From positions 62,001-126,000 of the forward strand of contig RYFE02000010.1 in NCBI GenBank assembly GCA_004138175.2: 64,000 nt of DNA, in the 5' to 3' direction. Position numbers and translations under genes: made by a program. Within the stretch, counting starts at the first letter, position 1; each line of letters opens with the position of its first letter. The DNA is from Chloroflexales bacterium ZM16-3 (GTDB taxonomy: Bacteria; Chloroflexota; Chloroflexia; Chloroflexales; Chloroflexaceae). Shown here in pieces: positions 32,521 through 41,225 of this stretch. The notes below the pieces were generated by a model. The model ran no database searches and was not told where the DNA came from. It was given only the letters and a program-made list of their open reading frames with translations.

Positions 32521-33176
32521 TCCTCGCCCATCTGCCGACGCAGGATCTGGCTGGCCCGGATGAAGTCATTATCGTGTGCGGGCGCGGCCAGGGCGCTCTC
32601 TAGCTCAGCCATGGCCCGGCGGGCACCCTCGCTCACCGAGGCCCCCCATGAGGTGATCCCAGCATCTTCCTCGGCAAACTCGTGGAGGGCCGCGATGCCG
32701 TCGGGCACGCGCAGATCCACAATCGCCCGGCACGCCTCGTAGCGCACATCAGGTAGGGGGTGGCGCATCGCGGTGACGAGCGGGTGGTAGGCCCGTGGGT
32801 CGCCGATCTTGCCCAGGGCGCGGGCCGCGCGGGTCGCCACATGCGGGTCGGTGTCGGTCAGCCCCAGCAGGAGCATATTGAGCGAGCGCGCCTCGCCAAC
32901 CACGCCGAGCACACGGATCGCCTCGATCCGCAGCTGCGTGTCATCGCCCTCGGCCATGCGCAACAGCACGGGAAGGGCCGGCGCGCCGATCACGCCGATC
33001 ACCCACGCCGCCCGCTTGCGCAGCTCCTGCTCCGGCGAGGCCAGCAGGTCGGTCAGCGGGCCGACGGCTGGCTCCCCCAGGACGCCAAGCGCAAAGGACG
33101 CCTGGGTACGCCGGAAGTCATCCCCCGTACACAGGTCGCCGATTAGGCCGCTGATCACCTCTGGCATCTGGTTCAT
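32517..33176 (-). CDS. HEAT-repeat (PBS lyase-like) protein
   Basis: 219 residues from the ATG at 33176 (MNQMPEVISGLIGDLCTGDD). Five or so HEAT repeats of ~31 residues, with phrases such as ASFALGVLGEPAVGPLTDLLA, AAWVIGVIGAPALPVLLRMA, AIRVLGVVGEA and AARALGKIGDPRAYHPL. Such proteins are protein-binding scaffolds; some relatives attach bilins, but no lyase residues can be asserted here. It is encoded convergently to phoU and ends in the shared palindrome. Confidence 0.85.
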   Translation of the reverse strand: MNQMPEVISGLIGDLCTGDDFRRTQASFALGVLGEPAVGPLTDLLASPEQELRKRAAWVIGVIGAPALPVLLRMAEGDDTQLRIEAIRVLGVVGEARSLNMLLLGLTDTDPHVATRAARALGKIGDPRAYHPLVTAMRHPLPDVRYEACRAIVDLRVPDGIAALHEFAEEDAGITSWGASVSEGARRAMAELESALAAPAHDNDFIRASQILRRQMGEE

Positions 33177-33249
33177 GGTTGATCTTTCCTTTCGACCGGC
33201 GACCAACAGGTGATCGGTGGTCGATACCTCACAATGAGCGCGACCCGCT

Positions 33250-34122
33250 TCAAGCAAGATTGCCCTCTATCTGTGCGCGATCCTTGAGCAACTCGCGCAG
33301 CCCTCGCAGCCGGGTGTGTAGCAGCGCGCTGGCCCGACCAATGTTGAGGGCGCAGTTGCGCGGGCGGCGCACCGGCAGATCCGCGCTCCGCCCTGCCTGG
33401 ATGCGGGCGGGGTCATACCCCAGCGCCCGCGCCAGCAGCGTCCCCATCTCATAGCGGCTCACCCGCTCGGCCCCGGCCACATGCAGCACCCCGGCGTAGT
33501 CGATCTCCGCCAGCTCAAGCAGGGCTGCGGCCAGGTCGTCCACAAAGATCGGGCAGCGGTACTCGTCGCTGAAGAGCCGGTCGCCCCGCTGCCCGTCGGC
33601 GATCTCCAGGGCGAAGCGGGTCTGCCGGTCGAGCGGCTCGAATCCGTAGATCAGCGAGGTGCGGATGATCGCCGCGCCGGGGTAGGCGGCGGCCACCAGC
33701 CGCTCGGCGGCGGCCTTCGCCTCACCGTAAGCGCTGATCGGCGCGGGCGGTTCGGCTTCCGTGTAGGGCTCGGCTCGCTCGCCATCGAAGATCACGTCGC
33801 TCGACATATGGATCAGGCGGGCGCCCAGTTCGGCCGCAGCCTGGGCCACATGCCCGCTGCCCTCGGCGGTGATCGCCATCAGATCAGGCTCATACTGCAC
33901 AAAGGCCGTGTGGATGACGACATCAGGGCGGAAGCTCTGGAGCACCTCGTGTACAGCCTGCGGGTCGCGGATATCGAGGCGCGCCCAGGCAATGCCGGGC
34001 ACGCCCGGTGGCTGCTGGCTGAGGTAGCTTGCGCCGAGCGTGTAGCCGCGCCCGGCAGCCAGCCGTAACAGCGCACCGCCGAGGTAGCCCGTCCCGCCGG
34101 TGATGAAGAGCCGCTTGCTCAT
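33250..34122 (-). CDS. RmlD-like dTDP-4-dehydrorhamnose reductase / NAD-dependent epimerase
   Basis: 290 residues from the ATG at 34122 (GGAG at 7 nt). Extended SDR: FITGGTGYLGGALLRLA (dinucleotide loop), DVVIHTAFVQYEPD, HMSSDVIFDGE, and the catalytic YGEAKAAAE. Late motifs GVLHVAGAERVSRYEMG resemble RmlD. It likely makes dTDP-L-rhamnose or a related sugar for the surface-glycan locus. rmlA, B and C are not in the window. Confidence 0.85.
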   Translation of the reverse strand: MSKRLFITGGTGYLGGALLRLAAGRGYTLGASYLSQQPPGVPGIAWARLDIRDPQAVHEVLQSFRPDVVIHTAFVQYEPDLMAITAEGSGHVAQAAAELGARLIHMSSDVIFDGERAEPYTEAEPPAPISAYGEAKAAAERLVAAAYPGAAIIRTSLIYGFEPLDRQTRFALEIADGQRGDRLFSDEYRCPIFVDDLAAALLELAEIDYAGVLHVAGAERVSRYEMGTLLARALGYDPARIQAGRSADLPVRRPRNCALNIGRASALLHTRLRGLRELLKDRAQIEGNLA

Positions 34123-34155
34123 CGTGTTCTCCGCCATGCGACCTGTGCAGTTACA

Positions 34156-34881
34156 TCAACGCATATCGGCGGGGCTTTCGTCCGGCTCCTGGATACGGGT
34201 GAGGGCAGCTTTTGCCGCTGCCTGAGCGGCCGACTGCTTGCTGAGCCCGACGCCGACCCCGTAACGCTCATCATTGATCAGCACCTCCATCGTGAACTCG
34301 CGCTCATGATCGGGGCCGGCCACAGCGACCATGCGGTAGGTCGGGGTGTAGTTGAAGATGCTCTGGGCCTGTTCCTGGAGCTTGGTGCGGTAGTCGATCT
34401 CGGCAGTGCCGTTTAGCACCGCCTCAATATGTCGCTCCAGGAAGGGCGAGACAAAGGCGCGCACCGCGTCGAGCCCCTGGTCAAGGAAGATCGCCCCGAG
34501 CAGCGCCTCGAAGACATCGGCGAGCAGGGCCGAGCGGTTGCGGGCGATCGGCGTATCCTCGCCACGGCTGATCTTAATGTGGCGGCTCAGGTCAAGCTCG
34601 CGGCTAAACCCGGCCAGCGTCTTCGTCTTCACCAGGGCGGCGCGCAGGTGGGTCAGCTCGCCCTCCGTGCGCTCAGGGAATCGCTCGTAGAGCCACGAGG
34701 CGGTGAGGAAGTTCAGCACCGCATCGCCGAGAAACTCCAGCCGCTCGTTCGACTCGCGGATGCCGCTGCGCTCAGGGTGCTCGTGGATGAATGAGCGATG
34801 GACAAAGGCCCGCGTGAGCAGGCCATCATCGGTGAAGCGCACGCCTAGTTGTTGTTGTAAATCTTCCAAGGGCTGTCGCAA
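34156..34881 (-). CDS. rnc: Ribonuclease III
   Basis: 241 residues. The catalytic domain has the family signature ERLEFLGDAVLNFLTA and LLADVFEALLGAIFLDQG; the double-stranded RNA-binding domain covers ~160-232 (DYRTKLQEQAQ; GVGVGLSKQSAAQAAAKAAL). It cleaves structured RNA, including rRNA precursors. The start is a TTG at 34881, with a second TTG at 34869 possible; neither has a strong ribosome-binding site. It follows fabF on the same strand, a common bacterial pairing. Confidence 0.95.
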   Translation of the reverse strand: MRQPLEDLQQQLGVRFTDDGLLTRAFVHRSFIHEHPERSGIRESNERLEFLGDAVLNFLTASWLYERFPERTEGELTHLRAALVKTKTLAGFSRELDLSRHIKISRGEDTPIARNRSALLADVFEALLGAIFLDQGLDAVRAFVSPFLERHIEAVLNGTAEIDYRTKLQEQAQSIFNYTPTYRMVAVAGPDHEREFTMEVLINDERYGVGVGLSKQSAAQAAAKAALTRIQEPDESPADMR

Positions 34882-34882
34882 A

Positions 34883-34919
34883 GGGGGATTAGAGAGGGCA
34901 GAGCCCTCTCTGAACCCCC
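34883..34919. repeat. Hairpin between fabF and rnc
   Basis: GGGGG-ATT-AGAGAGGGC pairs with GCCCTCTCT-GAA-CCCCC around an AGA loop, giving a stable stem in the 42-bp fabF-rnc spacer. It may be an attenuator or an RNase III target. Confidence 0.6.
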
Positions 34920-34923
34920 GAGA

Positions 34924-36159
34924 TCACTGCTCTACGCGGCGGAAGAGGAGGGAGACGTTATGGCCGCCGAATCCAAACGAGTTACTCATGACCACGTCAA
35001 GCTGCGCTGGGCGCGGCGTGTTCGGCACATAGTCCAGGTCACACTCCGGGTCGGGGTCGTGCAGGTTGATCGTGGCCGGCAGCGTGCTGTGCTGCATGGC
35101 CAGGATGCCGATGATCGACTCGATCGCGCCAGCGGCGCCGAGCAGGTGGCCGAACTGCGACTTGCTGGAACTGACGGGCGGGGCGCTCTCGCGGCCGCCG
35201 AACACCATGCGGATCGCCGCCGTCTCCACCGGGTCCCCGGCAGGGGTAGAGGTGGCGTGGGCGTTGATGTAGCCGACCTCCTCGGGGCGCACACCGCTGC
35301 GCTTAAGGGCCAGCCGCAGGGCGCGGGCGACCCCGTCCTCATGCACGCTGGTGATATGGACGGCGTCGGAGGAAGCGCCATAGCCGACCAGCTCGGCCAT
35401 GATATGCGCGCCGCGCGCGCGCGCGTACTCGTAGTCCTCAAGGATCAGCGCGGCGCCGCCCTCGCCCATCACAAACCCATCGCGGCTGACATCGAAGGGG
35501 CGCGACGCCGTCTCAGGGCTGTCGTTGCGGGTCGAGAGGGCGCGCATAGCGTTGAATCCCGCCACCCCGATCGGCGTTACCGTCGCCTCGGCGCCGCCGA
35601 CGATGATCGCCTTCGCCCAGCCGCGGCGGATCGTCTCGGCGGCCTCGCCGAGGGCGTGGGCCGAGCTCGCGCATGCCGAGGTGGTACAGAGGCTGGGGCC
35701 GCGTGCGCCGCTCATGATTGAGATGTGGCCCGATGCCAGGTTCGTGATCATCGCGGGGATGAGGAAGGGGCTGATCCGCCCCGGCCCGCGCGAGCGCAGC
35801 ACCTCCAGCTGTTCGCTGAGCGTGCCGATTCCGCCGATCCCGCTGGCAAAGAAGACGCCAACATCGTCGCGGTTCTCATCCGTGATCGCCAGCTCCGAGG
35901 TGCGCAGCGCCTCTTGGGCGGCGGCGATGGCGAAGTGGACGAAGCGATCCGTCCGGCGGGCCTCTTTGCGATCCATATACTGGGTCGGATCAAAGCCCTT
36001 CACCTCGCCGGCGAACTGCGTGTCGAAGCCGGTTGTGTCAAAGAGCGTGATCGGCCCAATGCCGCTGCGGGCCTCTACAATGCTCTGCCAGAGCGATGGC
36101 ACATCCAGCCCAAGCGGGCTGACTGCGCCCATACCGGTGACGACGACGCGCCGCTCCAT
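34924..36159 (-). CDS. fabF: 3-oxoacyl-ACP synthase II (KAS II)
   Basis: 411 residues, the normal length. Catalytic triad Cys in SLCTTSACASSAHALGEA, His in GYINAHATSTPAGDPVE, His in SSSKSQFGHLLGAAGAIE. GAGGAGG precedes the ATG. It condenses malonyl-ACP with acyl-ACP in fatty-acid elongation and fits the accDA genes elsewhere in the window. rnc follows in the same direction. Confidence 0.96.
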   Translation of the reverse strand: MERRVVVTGMGAVSPLGLDVPSLWQSIVEARSGIGPITLFDTTGFDTQFAGEVKGFDPTQYMDRKEARRTDRFVHFAIAAAQEALRTSELAITDENRDDVGVFFASGIGGIGTLSEQLEVLRSRGPGRISPFLIPAMITNLASGHISIMSGARGPSLCTTSACASSAHALGEAAETIRRGWAKAIIVGGAEATVTPIGVAGFNAMRALSTRNDSPETASRPFDVSRDGFVMGEGGAALILEDYEYARARGAHIMAELVGYGASSDAVHITSVHEDGVARALRLALKRSGVRPEEVGYINAHATSTPAGDPVETAAIRMVFGGRESAPPVSSSKSQFGHLLGAAGAIESIIGILAMQHSTLPATINLHDPDPECDLDYVPNTPRPAQLDVVMSNSFGFGGHNVSLLFRRVEQ

Positions 36160-36337
36160 GCCCTCAGCCTCCTCATTGCGGGACTGACCCGCATCTGCTA
36201 TTTATGCTCAGCTGTTCTGAGCGTTATGCTCAGAACATTATACCACGCCGCACAGGCGCACCCTCGCCGCGCCGATGGTATACTTCATTTCACCCAGCGC
36301 TTGCCCTAACGACAGAGATGTAGTAGAGGAGCCCCAT

Positions 36338-37528
36338 ATGCTTGAGCGCGCCAGATCCCTCGCCGATGAGCTGATCCGCCTGCGGCGCGACATCCACGCC
36401 CACCCCGAGCTGAGCTTTCAGGAGACCCGCACCGCCGCCCTGGTGGCCGACACCCTCCAGGAGATCGGCGGCATCCGCGTGCGCACCGGCGTCGGTCGCA
36501 CTGGCGTGGTGGGCGATCTTGGCGACGAGGGCGGCCCGACCATCGCCATCCGCGCCGATATGGACGCCCTCCCTATCCTGGAAGCGGTGAGCCAGCCCTA
36601 TGTGTCGGGCAATGCCGGGGTGATGCACGCCTGCGGCCACGACGCCCACACCGCCATGCTGCTCGGCGCGGCCCACCTGCTCCGCGAGCGATTCGCCGCC
36701 GATAGCCTGCGCGGCCGCGTCCGCTTCCTCTTCCAGCCATCCGAGGAGGCGTGGGACGTGGAGGGCAAGAGCGGTGCCCCGCGTATGATCGACGACGGGG
36801 CTATGGATGGGGTGGACGCCGTGATCGCCATCCATGTCGATTCGACCCTGCCCCTCGGCCAGGTGACGATCCGCTCGGGGTGGACATCAGCCGCCGTGGA
36901 TGACTTCAAGGCGACCCTGCTCGGCACCGGCGGCCACGGCGCGGCCCCCCACGAGGGCACCGACACCGTGCTCATGCTCGCCTCGGTGATCAACGCCCTC
37001 TACGGCATCAAGTCGCGCCGGATCGACCCGGTGCAGCCATGCGTGCTCAGCGTGGGCGTGGTGCGCGGCGGCAACGCATCGAACGTCATCCCCGCCGAGA
37101 TCTACCTTGAGGGCACCCTGCGCAGCTACAGCGAGGAGGTGCGCACCAAGCTGGCCGATGAGGTCGAGCGGGCCTTCGGCGTGGCTCGCGCCCTCGGCGG
37201 CGACTATCGCCTGAAGGTGACACGCGGCTACCCCGCCGGATGGAACGATGATCGCGTGGCTAGCTGGATGCAGGGCGTCAGCCGCGAGTACCTGGGCGAG
37301 GGCGCGCTCGACCGCTCGCCCGCCGGGCTGGGCGCCGAGGACTTCTCGTATATGTGCCAGAAGGCACCCGGTGCCATGCTCATGCTCGGCGCGGCCATCG
37401 GCGACGGCGTGGTGCGCGCGCACCACACGCCGATCTTCGATATTGACGAGCGCTGCCTGCCCACCGGCTCAGCCATCCTCGCCGAGACAGCCCTGCGCTT
37501 CCTCAAAGGCCAGGTGAAGCGGCACTAG
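36338..37528 (+). CDS. M20-family amidohydrolase (N-acyl amino acid hydrolase type)
   Basis: 396 residues from the ATG at 36338 (AGAGGAG upstream). Metal-site motifs IRADMDALPILE and HACGHDAHTAMLLGAAHLL, plus RFLFQPSEEA and GAEDFSYMCQKAPGAMLMLG. The lid domain spans ~180-300. These zinc or manganese enzymes release an amino acid from an acylated substrate. The true substrate is unknown, and the gene is monocistronic. Confidence 0.92.
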   Translation: MLERARSLADELIRLRRDIHAHPELSFQETRTAALVADTLQEIGGIRVRTGVGRTGVVGDLGDEGGPTIAIRADMDALPILEAVSQPYVSGNAGVMHACGHDAHTAMLLGAAHLLRERFAADSLRGRVRFLFQPSEEAWDVEGKSGAPRMIDDGAMDGVDAVIAIHVDSTLPLGQVTIRSGWTSAAVDDFKATLLGTGGHGAAPHEGTDTVLMLASVINALYGIKSRRIDPVQPCVLSVGVVRGGNASNVIPAEIYLEGTLRSYSEEVRTKLADEVERAFGVARALGGDYRLKVTRGYPAGWNDDRVASWMQGVSREYLGEGALDRSPAGLGAEDFSYMCQKAPGAMLMLGAAIGDGVVRAHHTPIFDIDERCLPTGSAILAETALRFLKGQVKRH

Positions 37529-37552
37529 CCCTGGCCGCCGAAGGCGATTCGG

Positions 37553-37581
37553 TTGCGGCAGTGCTGCGCCAAGCATATAAT
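37553..37581 (+). promoter_or_regulatory. Sigma-70 promoter for the DegS-like kinase
   Basis: TTGCGG at 37553-37558, an exact 17-bp spacer and a perfect TATAAT at 37576-37581. The leader of ~140 nt to the GTG at 37729 contains a heptamer array. Confidence 0.7.
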
Positions 37582-37677
37582 GGCAGAAGTGAACCATATC
37601 AGGCCCTCGTGCAAGATCAGACAACCCTGTTGGGCATGGCCGACCGCATAAAACGCGTCGAGGTGCGCCGCGCCCAA

Positions 37678-37707
37678 TCTGCAATTTGCAATCTGCAATC
37701 TGCAATC
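37678..37707. repeat. CAATCTG heptamer array in a 5' leader
   Basis: About four CAATCTG/CAATTTG units lie between the promoter and the ribosome-binding site of the histidine kinase, giving a leader that could vary in length. Confidence 0.85.
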
Positions 37708-37728
37708 GTACGAGAGAAGGGATGCAAC

Positions 37729-38796
37729 GTGGCAGGCGACGACCTCATACAGAAGATCGAGCGGGCCCGCGATGCCTATCGCGAGGAGCAGGATCGTGCC
37801 CGCCGCGAGATCGCCGAGGTAGAGACTCTGGTTCGGCAGAGCAGCAACGAGGTAGATAAGCTTGGCCAGCGCGAGATGTCGGTCTCTAACCGCGTGCGCG
37901 ACCTTGAGGTTAACCTCGACAAGTACAGCAAAGAAGAGATCAAGAACTTCTTCTCCGCAGCCCAAGAGGTGCAGATGCGCCTCCAGATCATGCGCGCCCA
38001 GCTTGAGCAGGTGCAGGGCCGCCGCGATATGCTCAAGGCTCGCCAGACACAGATCGGCGAGGTCATCGATCTGCTCGAAGATGTCGTCGGCGCAGTGGGC
38101 GGCGGCGGCGCGAGTACACCCAGCAGCGATGAGAATGATACAGCGACCTTGATCGCCGGTATCATCCAGTCTCAGGAGAATGAGCGCCTACGCATCTCGC
38201 TCCAGATGCACGATGGCCCCGCCCAGTCGATGAGCAACCTGGTGCTACGCGCCGAGATCTGCCAGCGGCTAATCGACCGCGACCTCGACCAGGCCCGCTC
38301 TGAGCTGACTGGCCTGAAGACGGCGATCAATACGACGCTCCAGGATACTCGCCGCTTTATCTTCGATCTTCGACCGATGACTCTCGACGACCTTGGGCTT
38401 GTTCCTACGCTGCGGCGCTACACGACCCAGCTCGGCGAGAAGAGCAACCTTGAGATCAACCTGATGATTCAGAACCTGGAGCAGCGCCTGCCCAGCCATT
38501 ATGAGGTGACGATCTTCCGATTCATCCAGGAGGCGCTCAATAATGTCGTGCGCCATGCCAACGCGAACCAGGTGCGCCTGCTGCTCGATGTGACAGGCAA
38601 CACGCTTCAGATACTTATTGAAGACGACGGTAGCGGCTTTCATGTGAACGAGGTGCTTGCCAACGCCAATGCCCGCAAGAATATGGGCATCGCCGGCATG
38701 CGCCAGCAGGTCGAGGCACTGCTGCGCGGCGAGTTCGGCATCGAGAGCGCGCTCGGTCGTGGCACCCGTATTGCTGCCACCATCCCCATGCCCTAG
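37729..38796 (+). CDS. DegS-like sensor histidine kinase
   Basis: 355 residues from a GTG with GAAGG upstream; the longer frame to 37561 is only promoter and repeat. No membrane segment. Residues ~5-125 form a long coiled coil like the DegS sensory domain. The HisKA_3 box is QENERLRISLQMHDGPAQSM, with His the phosphorylation site. The ATPase has EALNNVVRHANANQV (N-box), EDDGSGF and GIAGMRQQV. It should phosphorylate a NarL/DegU-type regulator, which is not encoded nearby. Confidence 0.92.
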   Translation: MAGDDLIQKIERARDAYREEQDRARREIAEVETLVRQSSNEVDKLGQREMSVSNRVRDLEVNLDKYSKEEIKNFFSAAQEVQMRLQIMRAQLEQVQGRRDMLKARQTQIGEVIDLLEDVVGAVGGGGASTPSSDENDTATLIAGIIQSQENERLRISLQMHDGPAQSMSNLVLRAEICQRLIDRDLDQARSELTGLKTAINTTLQDTRRFIFDLRPMTLDDLGLVPTLRRYTTQLGEKSNLEINLMIQNLEQRLPSHYEVTIFRFIQEALNNVVRHANANQVRLLLDVTGNTLQILIEDDGSGFHVNEVLANANARKNMGIAGMRQQVEALLRGEFGIESALGRGTRIAATIPMP

Positions 38797-39138
38797 CATC
38801 TGCACCCTGTGATGCGTGTTCCACCTTTTCGGATCACGCATCACGCTTATGGTTTTTGTGCCAAATGTGCCGAAAACCATACCAAAGGACAGAAACCCCT
38901 CTCTATATTCTGTACATCACCTGTGTACTACGGCTTCATTATAATACGATTATATGTAGTAAATGCCGCACGGGTGTAAAAGTGTGCCATTTGGCACATT
39001 TTAGATAGCCCGCGCATAGGCTCAGTACTTCCAATTATTGGTACCATGAGGCTATTGAGGTAGCCAAGACAAAGCCCTATACTGCGTCTTGTAGGGAACA
39101 CCTACAACACGTCTACAAAGGAAGGGAGGTGAAAACAC
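38797..39138. promoter_or_regulatory. Flp pilin promoter region
   Basis: No gene is seen. A sigma-70 promoter TTGAGG (39055-39060), 17-bp spacer, TATACT (39078-39083) lies 56 bp before the first pilin gene. Upstream are TGTGCCATTTGGCACA at 38988-39003 (7-bp arms) and a related TGTGCCAAATGTGCC near 38859, which look like operator sites. A GGGAGGTG ribosome-binding site precedes the pilin. Confidence 0.55.
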
Positions 39139-39297
39139 ATGCTTCGTAGCTTCTTCGCTAAGGAAGAGGGCCAGGGCCTCGTAGAGTACGCGCTCATCCT
39201 GGTGCTCATCGCCATCGTGGTCATCGGCGTCCTGACGCTGCTGGGTAACAAGGTCAGCACGGTATTCAGCAACATCAACAGCGGTCTGGGCTCCTAA
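39139..39297 (+). CDS. Flp-type pilin (copy 1)
   Basis: 52 residues, too short for many gene callers. MLRSFFAKEEGQGLVEYALI has a type IVb prepilin site (cleavage after the Gly before QGLVEY, Glu at +5), followed by one hydrophobic helix (ALILVLIAIVVIGVLTLLG). Flp pilins polymerise into tight-adherence fibres via the Tad machinery. GGGAGGTG is 7 nt upstream. The tad genes are not in the window. Confidence 0.92.
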   Translation: MLRSFFAKEEGQGLVEYALILVLIAIVVIGVLTLLGNKVSTVFSNINSGLGS

Positions 39298-39371
39298 ATC
39301 AACTCGCTTGTCGGGCCTATCGTCGGCACAACGCTATCAATCAGACCAGATCGACGAACAGGAGTAATCCA

Positions 39372-39530
39372 ATGCTTCGTAGCTTCTTCGCTAAGGAAGA
39401 GGGCCAGGGCCTCGTAGAGTACGCGCTCATCCTGGTGCTCATTGCCATCGTGGTTATCGGCGTCCTGACGCTGCTGGGTAACAAGGTCAGCACGGTGTTC
39501 AGCAACATCAACAGCGGTCTGGGCTCCTAA
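39372..39530 (+). CDS. Flp-type pilin (copy 2)
   Basis: 52 residues with the same amino-acid sequence as copy 1; the DNA differs only at a few third positions. A GGAG motif lies 7 nt upstream of the ATG at 39372. The 74-bp spacer shows no new promoter, so it is likely cotranscribed and increases pilin dosage. The strong terminator follows it. Confidence 0.92.
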   Translation: MLRSFFAKEEGQGLVEYALILVLIAIVVIGVLTLLGNKVSTVFSNINSGLGS

Positions 39531-39555
39531 ATCAGCTCTTGTTATTTCGGTTTCC

Positions 39556-39592
39556 GGCGTGCCCCGCACTTATTGCGGGGCGCGCCGTTTTT
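39556..39592 (+). terminator. Rho-independent terminator of the pilin operon
   Basis: A 13-bp GC-rich stem (39556-39568 with 39574-39586, one mismatch) is followed by GTTTTT. Confidence 0.88.
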
Positions 39593-39626
39593 GCGTCCGC
39601 GCGCGCCGGTGCTACAATGGGGAAGC

Positions 39627-39692
39627 ACTGAGGCACTGAGGCACTGAGGCACTGAGGTGCCTCAGTGCCTCAGTGCCTCAGTGCCTCAGTGC
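39627..39692. repeat. Inverted GCACTGAG octamer arrays
   Basis: Four GCACTGAG units are followed directly by four inverted CTCAGTGC units, giving a nearly perfect 66-bp palindrome just before the ribosome-binding site (AAGGAGC) of the MFS gene. Confidence 0.95.
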
Positions 39693-39706
39693 TATAAGGA
39701 GCCCCT

Positions 39707-41146
39707 GTGGTCGACTATTCGCGGAAGTGGTGGGCGCTGACCGCCGTGGGCAGCGGCGTCCTGCTCTCGACGATCGACGGCTCGATCGTCAATATCTCCC
39801 TCAACACCCTCGTCGACGCCTTCGGAAGTAACCTCAATGTTGTCGAGTGGGTGGTGCTCTCTTACCTGCTCACCCTCACCTGTCTGCTGCTGATGATGGG
39901 CCGCCTTGGCGATATGATCGGCAAGCGGCGGGTCTATGTGGCTGGGTTCGTGATCTTCACCCTGGCGTCGGCGCTCTGCGGGATATCGCCGAATGTCGGT
40001 ATGCTGATTGGCTTCAGGGTGGTGCAGGCCGTCGGCGCGGCGATGATCCAGTCGGCCGGGCCTGCTTTGCTGGTGACGGCCTTCCCTCCCAGCGAGCGCG
40101 GCACGGCCCTGGGGGCCAGTGGCTCGTTCGTGGCCCTCGGCATCCTGATTGGCCCGGCCCTCGGCGGTATTTTGCTGCGCTATGTGGGCTGGGAGTCGAT
40201 CTTCTATGTGAATGTGCCGGTGGGCATTGTGGGCATCTGGCTCACTCTGCGCTACTTGTCTCCCGATGCGCGCACGGCGAAGGGGCAGGTCTTCGATGTG
40301 GGCGGATCGCTGCTGATGATGGCTTCGATCTTTGGGCTGCTGCTGGCGCTCACGGAGGGGCCGAGCTGGGGCTGGTACGATGTCCGGGTGCTGCTGCTGC
40401 TCGGGCTGTTCGCCCTGTCTGGGGCCGCCTTCCTGGCATGGGAGCTGCGCTTCCCGCAGCCGATGATCAACCTGCGCATCTTCCGTAGCGCCGCGTTTTC
40501 GCTGAACCTGCTGGCCGGCTTCATCCTTTTCATCGGCCTGGCCTTCAATCTGCTACTCACTCCGCTCTTCCTCCAGCTGGTCTACCAGTTTGAGCTACAG
40601 CAGGCCGGGCTCTACCTGATGGCGCTGCCCCTGACCCTCTCGCTCACCTCACCGATCAGCGGGCGGCTCTCGGATAGGATCGGGCCGCGTCTGCTGACAA
40701 TTGGTGGTCTGTTGGGTGTGGCCCTCGGCCTGGGCGGGCTCAGCTTCACCAGCGCCAACACGCCTGTGATCCAGATGCTGGCCTTCCTGATGGTGACGGG
40801 CGCGGGGGTGGGGCTCTTCCAGAGCCCGAATAATAGCACGGTGTTCGGCAGCGCGCCGCCCGAGGCGCTCGGCGTGGCGAGCGGGCTGCTGGCTGTGATG
40901 CGAACCCTCGGCCAGACGGCGGGGATCGCGGTGGCCGGGGCGGTCTGGTCCTCGCGGGTGCTGGCGCTGAACGGCGCGCCGATCGAGCCGATCACCGCCG
41001 CGCCCGTTGCGGCCCTGGCTGGCGGCTTCGACACAGCTATGCGCGTGGCGGCTGTGCTGGCCCTGCTGGCGATCATCCCCTCGCTGGCCGGTGGGCGGGC
41101 TACCAGCCAGCGGAAGCCGGCGGCTAGACATCCCGTGGCGGAGTAG
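39707..41146 (+). CDS. MFS multidrug efflux transporter (DHA2 / EmrB-QacA type)
   Basis: 479 residues from a GTG with AAGGAGC upstream. Fourteen predicted membrane helices. Motifs of the DHA2 family: TIDGSIVNISLNTL, MMGRLGDMIGKRRVYVAGF (motif A) and SGSFVALGILIGPALGGIL (motif C-like). It exports drugs or metabolites by proton antiport. The TAG stop is part of a perfect 28-bp palindrome. Confidence 0.92.
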   Translation: MVDYSRKWWALTAVGSGVLLSTIDGSIVNISLNTLVDAFGSNLNVVEWVVLSYLLTLTCLLLMMGRLGDMIGKRRVYVAGFVIFTLASALCGISPNVGMLIGFRVVQAVGAAMIQSAGPALLVTAFPPSERGTALGASGSFVALGILIGPALGGILLRYVGWESIFYVNVPVGIVGIWLTLRYLSPDARTAKGQVFDVGGSLLMMASIFGLLLALTEGPSWGWYDVRVLLLLGLFALSGAAFLAWELRFPQPMINLRIFRSAAFSLNLLAGFILFIGLAFNLLLTPLFLQLVYQFELQQAGLYLMALPLTLSLTSPISGRLSDRIGPRLLTIGGLLGVALGLGGLSFTSANTPVIQMLAFLMVTGAGVGLFQSPNNSTVFGSAPPEALGVASGLLAVMRTLGQTAGIAVAGAVWSSRVLALNGAPIEPITAAPVAALAGGFDTAMRVAAVLALLAIIPSLAGGRATSQRKPAARHPVAE

Positions 41147-41170
41147 GGGCGGCTCGCGAGCCGCCCCTAC
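41143..41170. terminator. Perfect 28-bp palindrome overlapping the MFS stop codon
   Basis: GTAGGGGCGGCTCG followed at once by its exact inverse CGAGCCGCCCCTAC. The TAG at 41144-41146 terminates the MFS gene. No T-tract follows. Confidence 0.75.
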
Positions 41171-41225
41171 GCTTGCCGCCCCTACGCTTGCGTCCGTGCG
41201 AATCTGCTGGTAGGATGCCGCCGCT

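Noticed and set aside
38988-39003. Sigma-54 promoter before the pilins
   Set aside because: TGGCAC is present, but no TTGC follows at the required spacing on either strand.
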